NCBI GenBank assembly: GCA_049840515.1
Contig: JASGKW010000019.1
Location: forward strand, 1-64,000
Length of the DNA stretch: 64,000 bases
DNA from: Muricomes sp049840515
GTDB taxonomy: Bacteria > Bacillota > Clostridia > Lachnospirales > Lachnospiraceae
Direction of reading: 5' to 3'
This document shows positions 18,078 to 27,155 of this stretch, in pieces (positions within the stretch are counted from its first letter, which is position 1; every line of letters begins with the position of its first letter). A model generated the notes under the pieces. That model ran no database searches and was not told the DNA's origin. It saw only the letters and a list, made by a program, of their open reading frames with translations. A program made the position numbers and the translations under genes.

Positions 18078-18704
18078 TTGAAATCTTTTCCCACTCCCCT
18101 CACTCCAGCAGAAGAAAAATATTACATGCAAAAATATACAGAGGGCGACCTTCAGGCAAAACATGTCTTAATCGAACGAAATTTGCGGCTCGTTGCACAT
18201 GTCATTAAAAAATATCAGTACCTGGATGAGGACCCTGATGATCTTATTTCCATTGGAACCATTGGCCTTATAAAAGCCGTGGTAACCTTCAATCCGGATA
18301 AAGGCAACAGGCTTGCCGCCTATGCATCAAAATGCGTGGAAAATGAAATTCTTATGTATCTGAGGGCGAAAAAGAAAACGAATAAAGAAATTTCTCTTTA
18401 TGAACCGATTGGAACTGACAGAGAGGGGAATGAAATTAAACTATATGATATCATTGAGGCTGATGAGACGGATGTCCCTGAGAAGATTCACTTAAAAGAA
18501 AATATTCAGAAGCTTTATGACAAGGTAGAAAACGCACTCTCACAGAGGGAGCGTCTTGTTTTGAAAATGAGATATGGATTGTATAACGGAGAAGAATACA
18601 CCCAGCGGGAGATTGCAAGACAGCTTGGAATCTCTCGCTCCTACGTCTCCCGGATTGAAAAAAGTGCCGTGGAGAAACTCAGGAATTCTTCTAGAGAAGA
18701 GTGA
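18078..18704 (+). CDS. sigK: RNA polymerase sporulation sigma factor SigK
   Basis: A 208-residue sigma-70 family factor. Region 2 spans LIERNLRLVAHVIKKY to DLISIGTIGLIKAV; region 4 has TQREIARQLGISRSYVSRIEK. The sequence follows SigK, the late mother-cell factor for spore coat genes. I chose the TTG start because TTAGAGGTG lies 7 bp before it; an ATG seven codons upstream (18057) has no ribosome site. Either way it lacks the roughly 20-residue membrane-associated pro-sequence of Bacillus SigK and is not split by a skin element, as in some clostridia. SigE is the alternative identity but less likely. Confidence 0.82.
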   Translation: MKSFPTPLTPAEEKYYMQKYTEGDLQAKHVLIERNLRLVAHVIKKYQYLDEDPDDLISIGTIGLIKAVVTFNPDKGNRLAAYASKCVENEILMYLRAKKKTNKEISLYEPIGTDREGNEIKLYDIIEADETDVPEKIHLKENIQKLYDKVENALSQRERLVLKMRYGLYNGEEYTQREIARQLGISRSYVSRIEKSAVEKLRNSSREE

Positions 18705-18724
18705 AAATTTATTTTTCACTCTTC
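18696..18724. terminator. Bidirectional terminator shared by sigK and the U32 gene
   Basis: A 12-bp stem GAAGAGTGAAAA/TTTTCACTCTTC with a short A/T loop. It overlaps the stop codons of both convergent genes, so a single hairpin ends both transcripts. Confidence 0.8.
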
Positions 18725-19942
18725 CTTTCTTCGCAGTATATCGTAAGGCTCTGCCTTTTCGCTTAACTCAATATAGAGCACTTGTTTGGGATGAGGCGCG
18801 CTCTCCTGATTCTGCCCTTCCTCGTCCACAATCCGAAGTACTTTTGTTTCTACGTTGTCCCCGTCCGGTCTCATAATCTCTATTACTTCACCCACGGAAA
18901 ACTTGTTTCTCTGCTCTATCCTGTATAAGCCGTCCTTCTCTTCCCCTATGATACCCAGATAAGTATATTCTTTCACATAAGTATTGTTGTCGTATATCTG
19001 CGTTGTCTCATCGGGCTTCCCAAAGAAGAAACCAGTTGTGAACTGGCGGTAAGTGCAGTTGGATATCTGATCCAGATACCATGACATATTCTTCCTGTAA
19101 AGCTCAGGGTCTTTCTGGTAATCATCAATGGCTTTCCGGTATGTTCTTGCCACTGTCGCTACATAGAGGGCTGTCTTCATGCGGCCTTCTATCTTCAGGC
19201 TGTCTATCCCCGCTTCAAGTATCTCCGGAATGTACTCTATCATACAGAGGTCCTTGGAATTAAAGATATAAGTGCCTCTTTCATTTTCATATACAGGCAT
19301 ATATTCGCCGGGGCGTGTCTCCTCCACTATAGAATATTTCCAGCGGCATGGATGTGTACAGGCCCCCCGGTTTGCATCTCTGCCTGTAAAATAATTGCTC
19401 AGCAGACATCTGCCGGAATATGAGATACACATGGCTCCGTGTACAAAAGTCTCAATCTCCAGCTCATCCGGAATATTGGCACGGATTTCTTTTATTTCCT
19501 GCAAAGAAAGTTCCCTGGCAGATACCACCCGAGCGGCGCCCTGCCTGTGCCAGAAATAATAAGTTGCATAATTGGTATTGTTTGCCTGGGTGCTGATATG
19601 TCTTTCAATTTCAGGGCACACCTCTTTTGCTATCTCAAACACCCCCGGGTCGGCAATAATCAGGGCGTCCGGCTTAATTTTCTTAAGTTCCTCGAAATAT
19701 TCCCTGACTCCCGCCAAATCATCATTGTGTGCCAGAATATTTGCTGTAACATATACTTTCACATCATGTTCATGAGCAAATGCAATTCCCTGCTCCATCT
19801 CTTCCATAGAGAAATTTTTAGCCTTTGCTCTCAGGCCAAATGCTTCTCCGCCGATATATACTGCATCAGCGCCAAATATAACCGCTGTTTTTAATACCTC
19901 CAGACTGCTGGCAGGAATTAAAAGTTCAGGATGTCTTCCCAT
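18716..19942 (-). CDS. Peptidase U32 family protein, TrhP-like tRNA hydroxylation factor
   Basis: A 408-residue U32 family protein. It has the LLIPASSLEVLKTAVIFGADAVYIGG-type start (written here in part), a cysteine cluster MCISYSGRCLLSN and CTHPCRW, and the C-terminal domain. In Bacillus, YrrN/YrrO (TrhP) of this family are needed to make 5-hydroxyuridine at the tRNA wobble position. The upstream neighbour is a TrmR-like methyltransferase that would convert it to 5-methoxyuridine, and the genes overlap by 17 bp. The pairing supports tRNA modification over proteolysis. Confidence 0.82.
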   Translation of the reverse strand: MGRHPELLIPASSLEVLKTAVIFGADAVYIGGEAFGLRAKAKNFSMEEMEQGIAFAHEHDVKVYVTANILAHNDDLAGVREYFEELKKIKPDALIIADPGVFEIAKEVCPEIERHISTQANNTNYATYYFWHRQGAARVVSARELSLQEIKEIRANIPDELEIETFVHGAMCISYSGRCLLSNYFTGRDANRGACTHPCRWKYSIVEETRPGEYMPVYENERGTYIFNSKDLCMIEYIPEILEAGIDSLKIEGRMKTALYVATVARTYRKAIDDYQKDPELYRKNMSWYLDQISNCTYRQFTTGFFFGKPDETTQIYDNNTYVKEYTYLGIIGEEKDGLYRIEQRNKFSVGEVIEIMRPDGDNVETKVLRIVDEEGQNQESAPHPKQVLYIELSEKAEPYDILRRKEE

Positions 19943-20591
19943 CTTTCTTCTCCTTCTTTGTGCTTACTGCAACACCATCACCTAAAGGCAGAATGGATGT
20001 AATCAAGTCTTCATGGTGTTTCAATTCATATAAATATTCTCTCATCCGCCCGTGGATGGTGCGGTTTCTCCGCTCTACTGCAAAGCGGGACTCTATAATC
20101 TCCCCATCCTGGAGCACATTGTCAGAAACCAAAGTTCCGCCTGCCTTCAAAAGGCGCAGCACCTCAGGCATATAGTGAATATACTGTGCCTTTGCGGCAT
20201 CCATAAAAATAAAATCATAGCTGCCGTCCAGACTTTTGAGTACTTCCAGGGCATCCCCCTCCATAAGGGTAATCTGATTTTCTCTCCCTGCCCTGATAAA
20301 ATTTTCGCGGGCAATGGGGATTCTTTTTTCATATTTTTCAATTGTTGTTATCTCACACCCCTGCGGGGCATATTCACTCATCAATAACGCAGAGAAACCT
20401 ACGGCAGTCCCAACTTCGAGAATGCACATAGGTTTTTGAATAGTTAAAAGCACCTTAAGAAAGCTTTGAGTTTCTTTTCTTATGATAGGAACATAAGTAT
20501 CCAATGCCTCCCTCTCTATTGCTTCTAATATTTCACTGTTCTCTGTCTCTAATGAATTGATGAATGTAGTAATACGTTCATCTATTATCAT
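19926..20591 (-). CDS. trmR: SAM-dependent O-methyltransferase, TrmR-like
   Basis: A 221-residue class I methyltransferase of the caffeoyl-CoA O-methyltransferase fold. The SAM-binding motif is ILEVGTAVGFSALLM, the acidic motif II is EKYEKRI and the metal-binding segment is FIFMDAAKAQY. In Bacillus, TrmR (YrrM) methylates 5-hydroxyuridine 34 in tRNA. The overlap with the U32 gene downstream and the 3-bp spacing to rnj upstream support this assignment. The substrate is inferred from context. Confidence 0.8.
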   Translation of the reverse strand: MIIDERITTFINSLETENSEILEAIEREALDTYVPIIRKETQSFLKVLLTIQKPMCILEVGTAVGFSALLMSEYAPQGCEITTIEKYEKRIPIARENFIRAGRENQITLMEGDALEVLKSLDGSYDFIFMDAAKAQYIHYMPEVLRLLKAGGTLVSDNVLQDGEIIESRFAVERRNRTIHGRMREYLYELKHHEDLITSILPLGDGVAVSTKKEKKDGKTS

Positions 20592-20594
20592 ATC

Positions 20595-22265
20595 TTACAC
20601 ATCCACATCCATAATAATCGGAATCACCATCGGACGTCTCTTCGTCTTCTTCCAAATATAATCATTCAGGGTGTCACGGATAACCAGCTTAATCTTATTC
20701 CAGTCCGCATGTTTGCCTGACAGACAGCGGTCTAAAGCATCTGACACTACCTGGCGGGACTCTTCCATAAGCCCCTCTGACTCGCGCACATAGACAAATC
20801 CTCTGGAAACAATGTCCGGCCCTGCGAGAAGGCGGTTTGTCCCCTTTTCCAGCGTCAGGACTACAATTAAGATTCCATCCTCAGCCAGATGCTGCCTGTC
20901 TCTGAGTACGATGTTTCCAACATCACCCACGCCAAGTCCATCTACCAAAATTGCTCCTGTGTGCACTTTATCTACAATCTTTGCCGAATCCTGGCTCAGT
21001 TCAATGACATCCCCCGACTGAATGATGAATATATTCTCTTTTGGAATGCCCAGCGAATCCGCAATTGCCGCATTTGCTTTTAAGTGACGGTATTCTCCAT
21101 GAACCGGAATCGCATATTTCGGTTTTACAAGAGAATAAATCAATTTCAATTCTTCCTGGCAGGCATGACCTGATACATGGGCATCCTGGAAGATTACATT
21201 TGCACCTTTTGCAGATAGCTCATTGATAACACGGGAAACAGATTTCTCATTTCCCGGAATCGGATTGGAACTGAAAATAATGGTGTCGTTTGGCTGAATT
21301 GTCACCTTGCGGTGTACATCCGCCGCCATACGTGACAGAGCTGCCATGGATTCTCCCTGGCTTCCCGTTGTAATCATTACCATCTTCTCCGGCGGGTAAT
21401 TCTTCATCTTGTCAATCTCAATCAAAGTATTTTCCGGCACATCCAGATAGCCCAGCTCTGACGCGGTAGAGATAATATTTACCATACTGCGGCCTTCTAC
21501 CACTACCTTGCGGCCATACTTATAGGCCGAGTTGATAACCTGCTGCACCCTGTCCACGTTGGACGCAAAGGTTGCAATAATAATTCTTGTATTCTGATGT
21601 TCTGCAAATATATGGTCAAACGTGATTCCCACCGTCTTTTCAGACTGGGTAAATCCCTTGCGCTCCGCATTGGTGCTGTCGGACATTAATGCCAGAACGC
21701 CTTTCTTTCCAATCTCTGCAAAGCGCTGCAAATCAATAGCGTCCCCAAATACCGGCGTATAATCCACCTTAAAGTCACCTGTGTGCACCACAATTCCTGC
21801 CGGTGAATAAATCGCCAAGGCAGACGCATCCTGAATACTGTGATTTGTCTTAATAAACTCAATCCTGAACCGTCCAAGGTTGATAGACTGTCCGTGGCGC
21901 ACCACTTTTCTCTTTGTGCTTCGGAGCAGGTTGTGCTCTTTCAGCTTATTCTCAATAATCCCCATGGTCAATTTCGTTGTATACACTGGGAGATTCAGTT
22001 CCTTGAGTATATAAGGGAGGGCACCTATATGGTCCTCATGCCCATGAGTAATGACAAATCCTTTTACCTTGTCAATGTTGTCCTTCAAATACGTCACATC
22101 CGGTATTACCAGGTCAATTCCCAGCATATCATCTTCCGGAAATGCGAGCCCGCAGTCTACGACAATAATACTGTCCTCAAATTCAAAGGCAGTAATGTTC
22201 ATACCAATCTGTTCCAGTCCGCCCAGCGGGATAATCTTTAGTTTTCCTTCATTTTCTTTCTTCAA
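20595..22265 (-). CDS. rnj: Ribonuclease J
   Basis: A 556-residue metallo-beta-lactamase/beta-CASP nuclease. Metal ligands lie in THGHEDHIGA; the beta-CASP core has SDSTNAER and HVSGHACQEEL; PVHGEYRH follows. RNase J has 5'-3' exonuclease and endonuclease activity and leads mRNA turnover in Firmicutes, usually without RNase E. The start is TTG, 10 bp after GGAGG; no better in-frame start exists. The length agrees with RNase J1. It lies between fur and trmR in the operon. Confidence 0.93.
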   Translation of the reverse strand: MKKENEGKLKIIPLGGLEQIGMNITAFEFEDSIIVVDCGLAFPEDDMLGIDLVIPDVTYLKDNIDKVKGFVITHGHEDHIGALPYILKELNLPVYTTKLTMGIIENKLKEHNLLRSTKRKVVRHGQSINLGRFRIEFIKTNHSIQDASALAIYSPAGIVVHTGDFKVDYTPVFGDAIDLQRFAEIGKKGVLALMSDSTNAERKGFTQSEKTVGITFDHIFAEHQNTRIIIATFASNVDRVQQVINSAYKYGRKVVVEGRSMVNIISTASELGYLDVPENTLIEIDKMKNYPPEKMVMITTGSQGESMAALSRMAADVHRKVTIQPNDTIIFSSNPIPGNEKSVSRVINELSAKGANVIFQDAHVSGHACQEELKLIYSLVKPKYAIPVHGEYRHLKANAAIADSLGIPKENIFIIQSGDVIELSQDSAKIVDKVHTGAILVDGLGVGDVGNIVLRDRQHLAEDGILIVVLTLEKGTNRLLAGPDIVSRGFVYVRESEGLMEESRQVVSDALDRCLSGKHADWNKIKLVIRDTLNDYIWKKTKRRPMVIPIIMDVDV

Positions 22266-22381
22266 TAATTCTACACCTCCATATGTTTTATGTACCTACT
22301 TCCGCACATGAAAAAAACAGCAATGTTCCGCCGGTTAATTCTCTGATTCAGCCAGGCTTTAAGCCCTAAAAACCAGACGGA

Positions 22382-22843
22382 TTACTTGCTTTCATTGAGG
22401 CAATCTTTACACAGTCCGTAAAATTTCAATTGGTGATCCTGTACATGAAATCCCGCATCTTCCTCGATATGACGCTCCAACTCGTCCAGAAGGTCATCTT
22501 CAAAAGGCAGAACTTGTCCACATACTTTGCATATCAAATGATGATGATTGTGTTTTGCATCCCCATGAAACAGATGTCCAATCTCATATCTGTCACATCC
22601 ATCATCCAGATTAATGCGGTCCACTAATTGCATTTCAAGAAGCAGCTGTAAAGTACGATAAACGGTGGCCAGACCGATATCCGGATACTTCTCTCTAATC
22701 AGCTCGTAAATATCCTCAGCAGCCATGTGGCTGCCATCTCGCTCTGCCAGGGTCTGTAAAACAAGGGTTCTCTGCTGAGTAACCTTCAGGCCTTTTTTCC
22801 TTAATTTTTCCTTCAGCAGCTCCTGTACTTTTTCCTGTTCCAT
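22382..22843 (-). CDS. Fur family transcriptional regulator
   Basis: A 153-residue Fur-family repressor. The N-terminal winged helix contains KVTQQRTLVLQTL and GLATVYRTLQLLL. The metal-site region has HHHLICKVCGQV and GLCKDC, giving two CxxC pairs for a structural zinc. The family includes Fur (iron), Zur (zinc) and PerR (peroxide), and the sequence alone does not decide. Its place beside DUF1292, ruvX and ireB is common in Clostridia. I chose the ATG 7 bp after GGAG, six codons inside the longest frame. Confidence 0.88.
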   Translation of the reverse strand: MEQEKVQELLKEKLRKKGLKVTQQRTLVLQTLAERDGSHMAAEDIYELIREKYPDIGLATVYRTLQLLLEMQLVDRINLDDGCDRYEIGHLFHGDAKHNHHHLICKVCGQVLPFEDDLLDELERHIEEDAGFHVQDHQLKFYGLCKDCLNESK

Positions 22844-22898
22844 CGCTATACTCCACTTCATTTGCAGTAAGTAAATTTATTGTAAAAATCCTAAGACT

Positions 22899-23159
22899 TT
22901 ACATTTCAATATCAACATCCTCCAGCAGTTCTTCAAAAACCTTGGAAACTGCCAGAAGTTCTGTATCATCTTCAACAATCTCATAGACATTTTCCGTCTC
23001 ATCTGCGGAACCTGTCTCCTTCAAAATCAGGCACTCTGCATCATCCTCTTCTGAGTCTGTAACCAATATGTATACATTCTCATTGATTTTTGTCTGCTCC
23101 AGCACAAAAAATTCTGCTGTTTCACCTGTATCGTCAAAAGTGAATTTAATTTTCTCCAT
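22899..23159 (-). CDS. DUF1292 domain protein
   Basis: An 86-residue acidic protein (many Asp/Glu, ending DVDIEM) of the DUF1292 family (YrzB type). The function is unknown. The repaired ruvX frame overlaps its start by 14 bp, so the two are coupled. It is part of the conserved ireB-ruvX-DUF1292-fur cluster. Confidence 0.85.
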   Translation of the reverse strand: MEKIKFTFDDTGETAEFFVLEQTKINENVYILVTDSEEDDAECLILKETGSADETENVYEIVEDDTELLAVSKVFEELLEDVDIEM

Positions 23160-23594
23160 TAAAACTTCCTCGCTTTAAATACTCGGAATCCAAATATCCC
23201 TGCAAAATAAATACTGCGGCAATTTTGTCAATATATTTCTTACGGTTTTCCCGTCTCACATTACTTTCAATCAGAACACGCTCAGCCTCCACAGTAGTCA
23301 GCCGCTCGTCCACATAATAACTTCCAGACCTGTCCGTCGTATAAGCATTTCCCGAAATTCCAAAGATTTCTCTGCACGCTCTCCAATATCATTGTTCATA
23401 TGTTTTGGAAATCCAAGCACAATCTTCTCCACACCGTATTCAGAAATCAATTCCTCGATACGGGCGAGAGTACGCCTCAATTTATTTTCTTCTTTTCTCT
23501 GAATTGTTTCAATTCCCTGGGCAGTAAGACCTAACGCGTCACTGATTGCCACGCCCACTGTCTTTGTGCCATAATCAAGCCCCATAATCCGCAT
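23146..23594 (-). CDS. ruvX: RuvX/YqgF Holliday junction resolvase-like protein, one missing base near 23310
   Basis: The intact part starts MRIMGLDYGTKTVGVA, with the first catalytic Asp, and includes IVLGFPKHMN. The sequenced frame stops at MWTSG. Adding a C where the plus strand reads CC at 23310-23311 restores WDERLTTVEAERVLIES, the family's conserved DER..T motif, and the frame runs on to the stop at 23146-23148. RuvX is an RNase H-fold nuclease linked to pre-16S rRNA 5' maturation and/or recombination, and is near-essential. The repaired length of 149 residues is normal. The start at the second Met avoids overlap with ireB. Confidence 0.85.
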
Positions 23595-23599
23595 AGTTA

Positions 23600-23863
23600 T
23601 TATTCCCATGAATTATGCTTGATATACGCTTTTAACAATTCTTCTACAAGTTCGTCTCGCTCCACTTTCATCACAAGGCTTCTCGCTCCATTGTAGCTTG
23701 TGATGTAAGTTGGGTCGCCCGACATGATATAACCCACAATCTGATTTACGGGATTATATCCTTTCTCCTTCAGAGCCTTGAACACAATTTCCAGAATATC
23801 TCTAGCGGAAATCTGAGGACCAGGCTCTACCTGAAAGAATTGGGTGTTACTTAAATCGCTCAT
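23600..23863 (-). CDS. IreB family regulatory phosphoprotein
   Basis: An 87-residue protein of the IreB (DUF965) family, with NTQFFQVEPG, LKEKGYNPVNQIVGYIMSGDPTYITS and the ending YIKHNSWE. In enterococci IreB is phosphorylated by the PASTA kinase IreK and affects cephalosporin tolerance. It normally lies between alaS and ruvX in Firmicutes; here the upstream gene is mtaB. The family match is strong; the physiological role here is inferred. Confidence 0.93.
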   Translation of the reverse strand: MSDLSNTQFFQVEPGPQISARDILEIVFKALKEKGYNPVNQIVGYIMSGDPTYITSYNGARSLVMKVERDELVEELLKAYIKHNSWE

Positions 23864-23967
23864 TTCTTTTCCTCCGTTTTTGTATATTTGACCATTTTAG
23901 CGTTGTTTGTACTTTTCAAAAGCGCCAGACATCTTATCTATAATTCTAATATAAACCCTGCCAAAAT

Positions 23968-25257
23968 TCAATGTATAATTTGTAAATCATTTTCAATTTG
24001 AACTTTTACGATACAATTCTGCAAATTTTCCTGCTCATCTAGTGCAACTTTTATATATTCTTTCGTATGGCCCACCTGCATGGTTTTTTCTCCGATTTTT
24101 GCCCTTTCTTCCACCAGGACCTCCACCTCTTTTCCGATAAAGGTTTTCTCGTAGGCCCGTTTTCTCTCTTCCCCCAGCGCAATCAGAATATCGCTTCTCG
24201 CGGCTTTTATCTGCTCCGGAACCTGTTCCTCCATAGAGGCAGCCTTCGTGCCCTGTCTCTTGGAATATTTGAATATATGAGTCTCATAAAAATTCACTTT
24301 CTCAATAAATTCCCTGGACTCCTGGAATTCTTCCTCAGTCTCCCCCGGAAAACCAACTATCACGTCTGTAGTAATCGCAGGATTCTCAAAATATTTTCTG
24401 AGGAGAACACATTTCTCATAATATTCTTCGCTTGTATACCGCCTGTTCATCCGCTTCAGGGTGGTGTCACACCCACTTTGCAGAGACAGGTGGAAGTGGG
24501 GACACATTTTGGGTAATTCTGAGATGCTTTTTGCAAATTCCTCTGTAATAATCCGCGGCTCCAGTGAACCCAGCCGTATTCTTTTGATTCCCTCTGCGCC
24601 GTGCACCGCCTGAATTAAGGACAGCAGGTCTTCTCTCTCCTCCTCAGCAAAATCAATGCCGTAGGAGCTGAGATGGATTCCTGTGAGAACTACCTCCTGA
24701 TATCCATTCTCTGCCAACTGCTCCACTTCCCGCAGAACCTCATCTTTGCCGCGGCTTCTCACCCTTCCCCTTGCATATGGGATAATACAGTAGGAGCAAA
24801 ATTGGTTGCACCCGTCCTGCACTTTAATGTAGGCCCTTGTGTGCTCCCCCGACTTGGATAAATGCAAATCTTCATATAGCTTTGTATCATTGATATCAAT
24901 AACAGCCTTTGAAATTTCTTGTGACTGTGTATATTCCTGTAAAACTGAGAGCAGGTCCTGCTTTTTGTTATTCCCAATCACGATGTCTATGCAGGGGTCT
25001 ACTTCCTCCTGTGCCTGTACATAACAGCCCGCTGCAACTACAACCGCCTGAGGGTTCATTTTTCTTGCCCGGTGCAGCATCTGTCTTGACTTTCTGTCTG
25101 CAATATTTGTCACAGTACAGGTATTAATGATATAGATGTCTGCCCCCTCCCTGAAAGGAACAATTTCATATCCTGCCCCCTCCAGCATCTCCTGCATAGC
25201 TGCTGTCTCATACGCATTCACCTTGCACCCCAGATTATGCAGTGCTACTTTTTTCAT
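23968..25257 (-). CDS. mtaB: tRNA ct6A/t6A(37) methylthiotransferase MtaB
   Basis: A 429-residue radical-SAM enzyme. The N-terminal UPF0004 domain begins KVALHNLGCKVNAYE and has further Fe-S cysteines in INTCTVTN and AAGCYVQ. The radical SAM cluster is CNQFCSYC, and a TRAM domain closes the C-terminus. MtaB adds a methylthio group to t6A at position 37 of ANN-decoding tRNAs. The order NLGCKVNAYE separates it from MiaB and RimO. Its upstream region abuts an IS110 element, so its promoter may be partly supplied or displaced by the insertion. Confidence 0.93.
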   Translation of the reverse strand: MKKVALHNLGCKVNAYETAAMQEMLEGAGYEIVPFREGADIYIINTCTVTNIADRKSRQMLHRARKMNPQAVVVAAGCYVQAQEEVDPCIDIVIGNNKKQDLLSVLQEYTQSQEISKAVIDINDTKLYEDLHLSKSGEHTRAYIKVQDGCNQFCSYCIIPYARGRVRSRGKDEVLREVEQLAENGYQEVVLTGIHLSSYGIDFAEEEREDLLSLIQAVHGAEGIKRIRLGSLEPRIITEEFAKSISELPKMCPHFHLSLQSGCDTTLKRMNRRYTSEEYYEKCVLLRKYFENPAITTDVIVGFPGETEEEFQESREFIEKVNFYETHIFKYSKRQGTKAASMEEQVPEQIKAARSDILIALGEERKRAYEKTFIGKEVEVLVEERAKIGEKTMQVGHTKEYIKVALDEQENLQNCIVKVQIENDLQIIH

Positions 25258-25328
25258 AAAACTATTCTCCTCGTATTATAAGTTTATAGACCTCATTACA
25301 GGGGTTCTATAGACTTATTTTTATGATA

Positions 25329-25367
25329 TAGGTAGTGGGTGAATTGTTGGTCATCCCTTCTTACCTA
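25329..25367 (+). other. Hairpin at the IS110 left end
   Basis: TAGGTA pairs with TACCTA, and inside it GGGTGA pairs with TCATCC(C), around a short loop. It has no T-run. It may be part of the element's end structure or the 5' part of its non-coding RNA. Confidence 0.4.
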
Positions 25368-25484
25368 CATAATTATAAGTTACTTTATAGTCATGCTCCC
25401 AGATGCTATACTTTAGTTCATAAGAACTGTAGCTGTGGTCACTGCTTCTATTCTCCTGCAAAACATTTTGTTATTGCCTCATAA

Positions 25485-25610
25485 GCATGCAGCCCTAATG
25501 CTACGCCTGAACTTATTACACAAATGCTGCATACCGGCATCTAGCCACCAGCAGGGTATTTCTTGCCGGACAATGCTAATAACGCGAGGGTTAGGTTGGC
25601 GTAGTGATCT
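25485..25610 (+). ncRNA. Putative IS110 bridge RNA
   Basis: The non-coding region before the transposase folds into nested stems: CTACGCC (25501-25507) with GGCGTAG (25598-25604), TTATTA (25513-25518) with TAATAA (25577-25582), and CCGGCA (25534-25539) with TGCCGG (25564-25569), leaving internal loops between them. IS110-group elements are now known to transcribe a bridge RNA from this region; its two internal loops pair with target and donor DNA. Position and nested structure fit. I could not match the loops to target and donor because the element ends are uncertain. Confidence 0.5.
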
Positions 25611-25663
25611 GGGATAAGCCATGATTACATTCTTCTACTTTACGATGAAAGGTGGTGATTACC

Positions 25664-26945
25664 GTGAAACTAAAAATCGATTACCTATCAACGCTTTTTG
25701 TTGGGATTGATATTGCATCCCGTACTCATGTTGTTTCAGCACTAGATTTTAATCAGGAGTTCTTCATAAAAATGAAGTCAGTTCCCAATACCCAAGAAGG
25801 TGCCACTCTTCTTGAACACATGATTGTTGATGTTCTTAAAAACCATCATCAATTCAAATACATCGTTATCGGAATGGAATCCACTGGATTTTATGGTGTC
25901 CATCTTGCTAATTATCTTTCTGCCAGTCATAAGTTGGCTCCTTTTTCTGTCCGTGTTTTTTGTCTGAATCCAAAGGAAGTGAATAATTACAAAAAATCCT
26001 TTAATGACATTGGAAAGAATGATGGAATTGATTCATTCGTTATTGCTGATTTTGCCCGGGTAGGACGTATCAGCATTAAATCCTGGCGTGGTTCGCAATA
26101 CCTTGCCTTGCAGCGCCTTACCAGACATCGCATGCATATCACTGAGTGTATTGCCAGAGAAAAAACATATATGTTAAATAACATCTATCTCAAATTCAGT
26201 GAGTATGCTTTACTGCGCAATGGTGAGCACCCTTTTTCAAATAAATATGGTGCGACTGCCGAAGCGATTCTTACCGAATTTACAACCAATGAGGAAATTG
26301 CTAATACCTCTATCGAAGACCTTGTTGCTTTCATTAATACGAAAAGCAGAGGGCGCATTGCTGATTCGGGAAGAAACGGCTAAAATAATACAGGCTGCGG
26401 CTCGTAATTCATACAGACTCGATAAATGTCTATATGAGCCTCTTACGATATCGATTGCCTCTTCTTTCAACTGTATTAGCTCTTTTGAGATGGAACTGAA
26501 GGCAATTGATAAAGCAATCCTACACACGGTCAAGGGATTAAACCCTGACGAATATACAGTGCTTAATTCCATCCCTGGAATTGGTAAGGTCTTCTCTGCC
26601 GGCATCCTTGCTGAAATTGGTTCTGTAAAAGCTTTTCAAAATGCTGATTCGCTCGCTAAATATTGCGGCATTATCTGGAATGATAATGATTCAGGCGATT
26701 TTCAAGCCGAAGATAAACGAATGAGCAAGGCTGGCAACAGCTACCTGCGCTATTACATCATAGAAGCAACAGGAAGTGTGATACGACACTGTCCTGAGTA
26801 TGAACGCTTCTATCATAAGAAATATGCTGAAACCCGAAATCATCAGCATAAACGAGCACTCGCGTTGACTTCCCGTAAATTTATACGTCTGCTCTTTGGT
26901 CTGCTGGACAAGAGCCAACTCTACTCTCCGGAAAAGAGTAGGTGA
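25664..26945 (+). pseudogene. IS110 family transposase, frameshifted near 26369
   Basis: The N-terminal RuvC-like DEDD domain has LFVGIDIASRTHVV (Asp), IGMESTGFYG (Glu) and KNDGIDSFVIADFA (Asp residues). The C-terminal Tnp domain has NSIPGIGKVFSAGILAEIG and SKAGNSYLRYYI, with the serine used by IS110 enzymes. The halves are in different frames; removing one G from GGG at 26368-26370 joins them as DSEETAKIIQAAARNS and gives 426 residues, the usual size. The GTG start is chosen because AAAGGTGG lies 8 bp before it. As sequenced the element is not autonomous. Confidence 0.85.
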
Positions 26946-27038
26946 TCCATATCGAATGTCTAATCTACGATTTTCGCTTTGGAAGCCGTAGGTCTATTAA
27001 CGTTACCCTTCTCTAAGAAAACTATTTCAAAATACTTC

Positions 27039-27067
27039 TTGACTATTTACCAAATTGCTTATATTTT
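27039..27067 (+). promoter_or_regulatory. Upstream promoter before the HPr-like gene
   Basis: TTGACT and TATTTT with a 17-bp spacer. A second promoter lies 42 bp downstream in the same orientation. Confidence 0.5.
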
Positions 27068-27080
27068 CCATCTTTGTTTC

Positions 27081-27109
27081 TTGACTTTTAAACTGTGTTC
27101 CCGTAGAAT
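27081..27109 (+). promoter_or_regulatory. Proximal promoter of the HPr-like gene
   Basis: TTGACT (27081-27086) and TAGAAT (27104-27109) with a 17-bp spacer, about 40 bp before the AAGGAGGG ribosome site. Confidence 0.65.
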
Positions 27110-27155
27110 ATACGTAAGGGATAGGCCCTATATAATAATTAAGGAGGGTTACACA

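Larger units (their letters stand above)
25286..26997 (+). mobile_element. IS110 family insertion sequence (boundaries approximate)
   Basis: A DEDD transposase gene with about 380 bp of non-coding DNA before it and about 50 bp after it, lying between mtaB and the HPr-like gene. IS110-group elements have this lopsided layout, no clear terminal inverted repeats and no target duplication. I placed the ends at an 8-bp inverted match, ATAGACCT (25286-25293) and AGGTCTAT (26990-26997), which could be coincidence. The true core dinucleotide junctions need comparison with an empty site. Confidence 0.75.
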
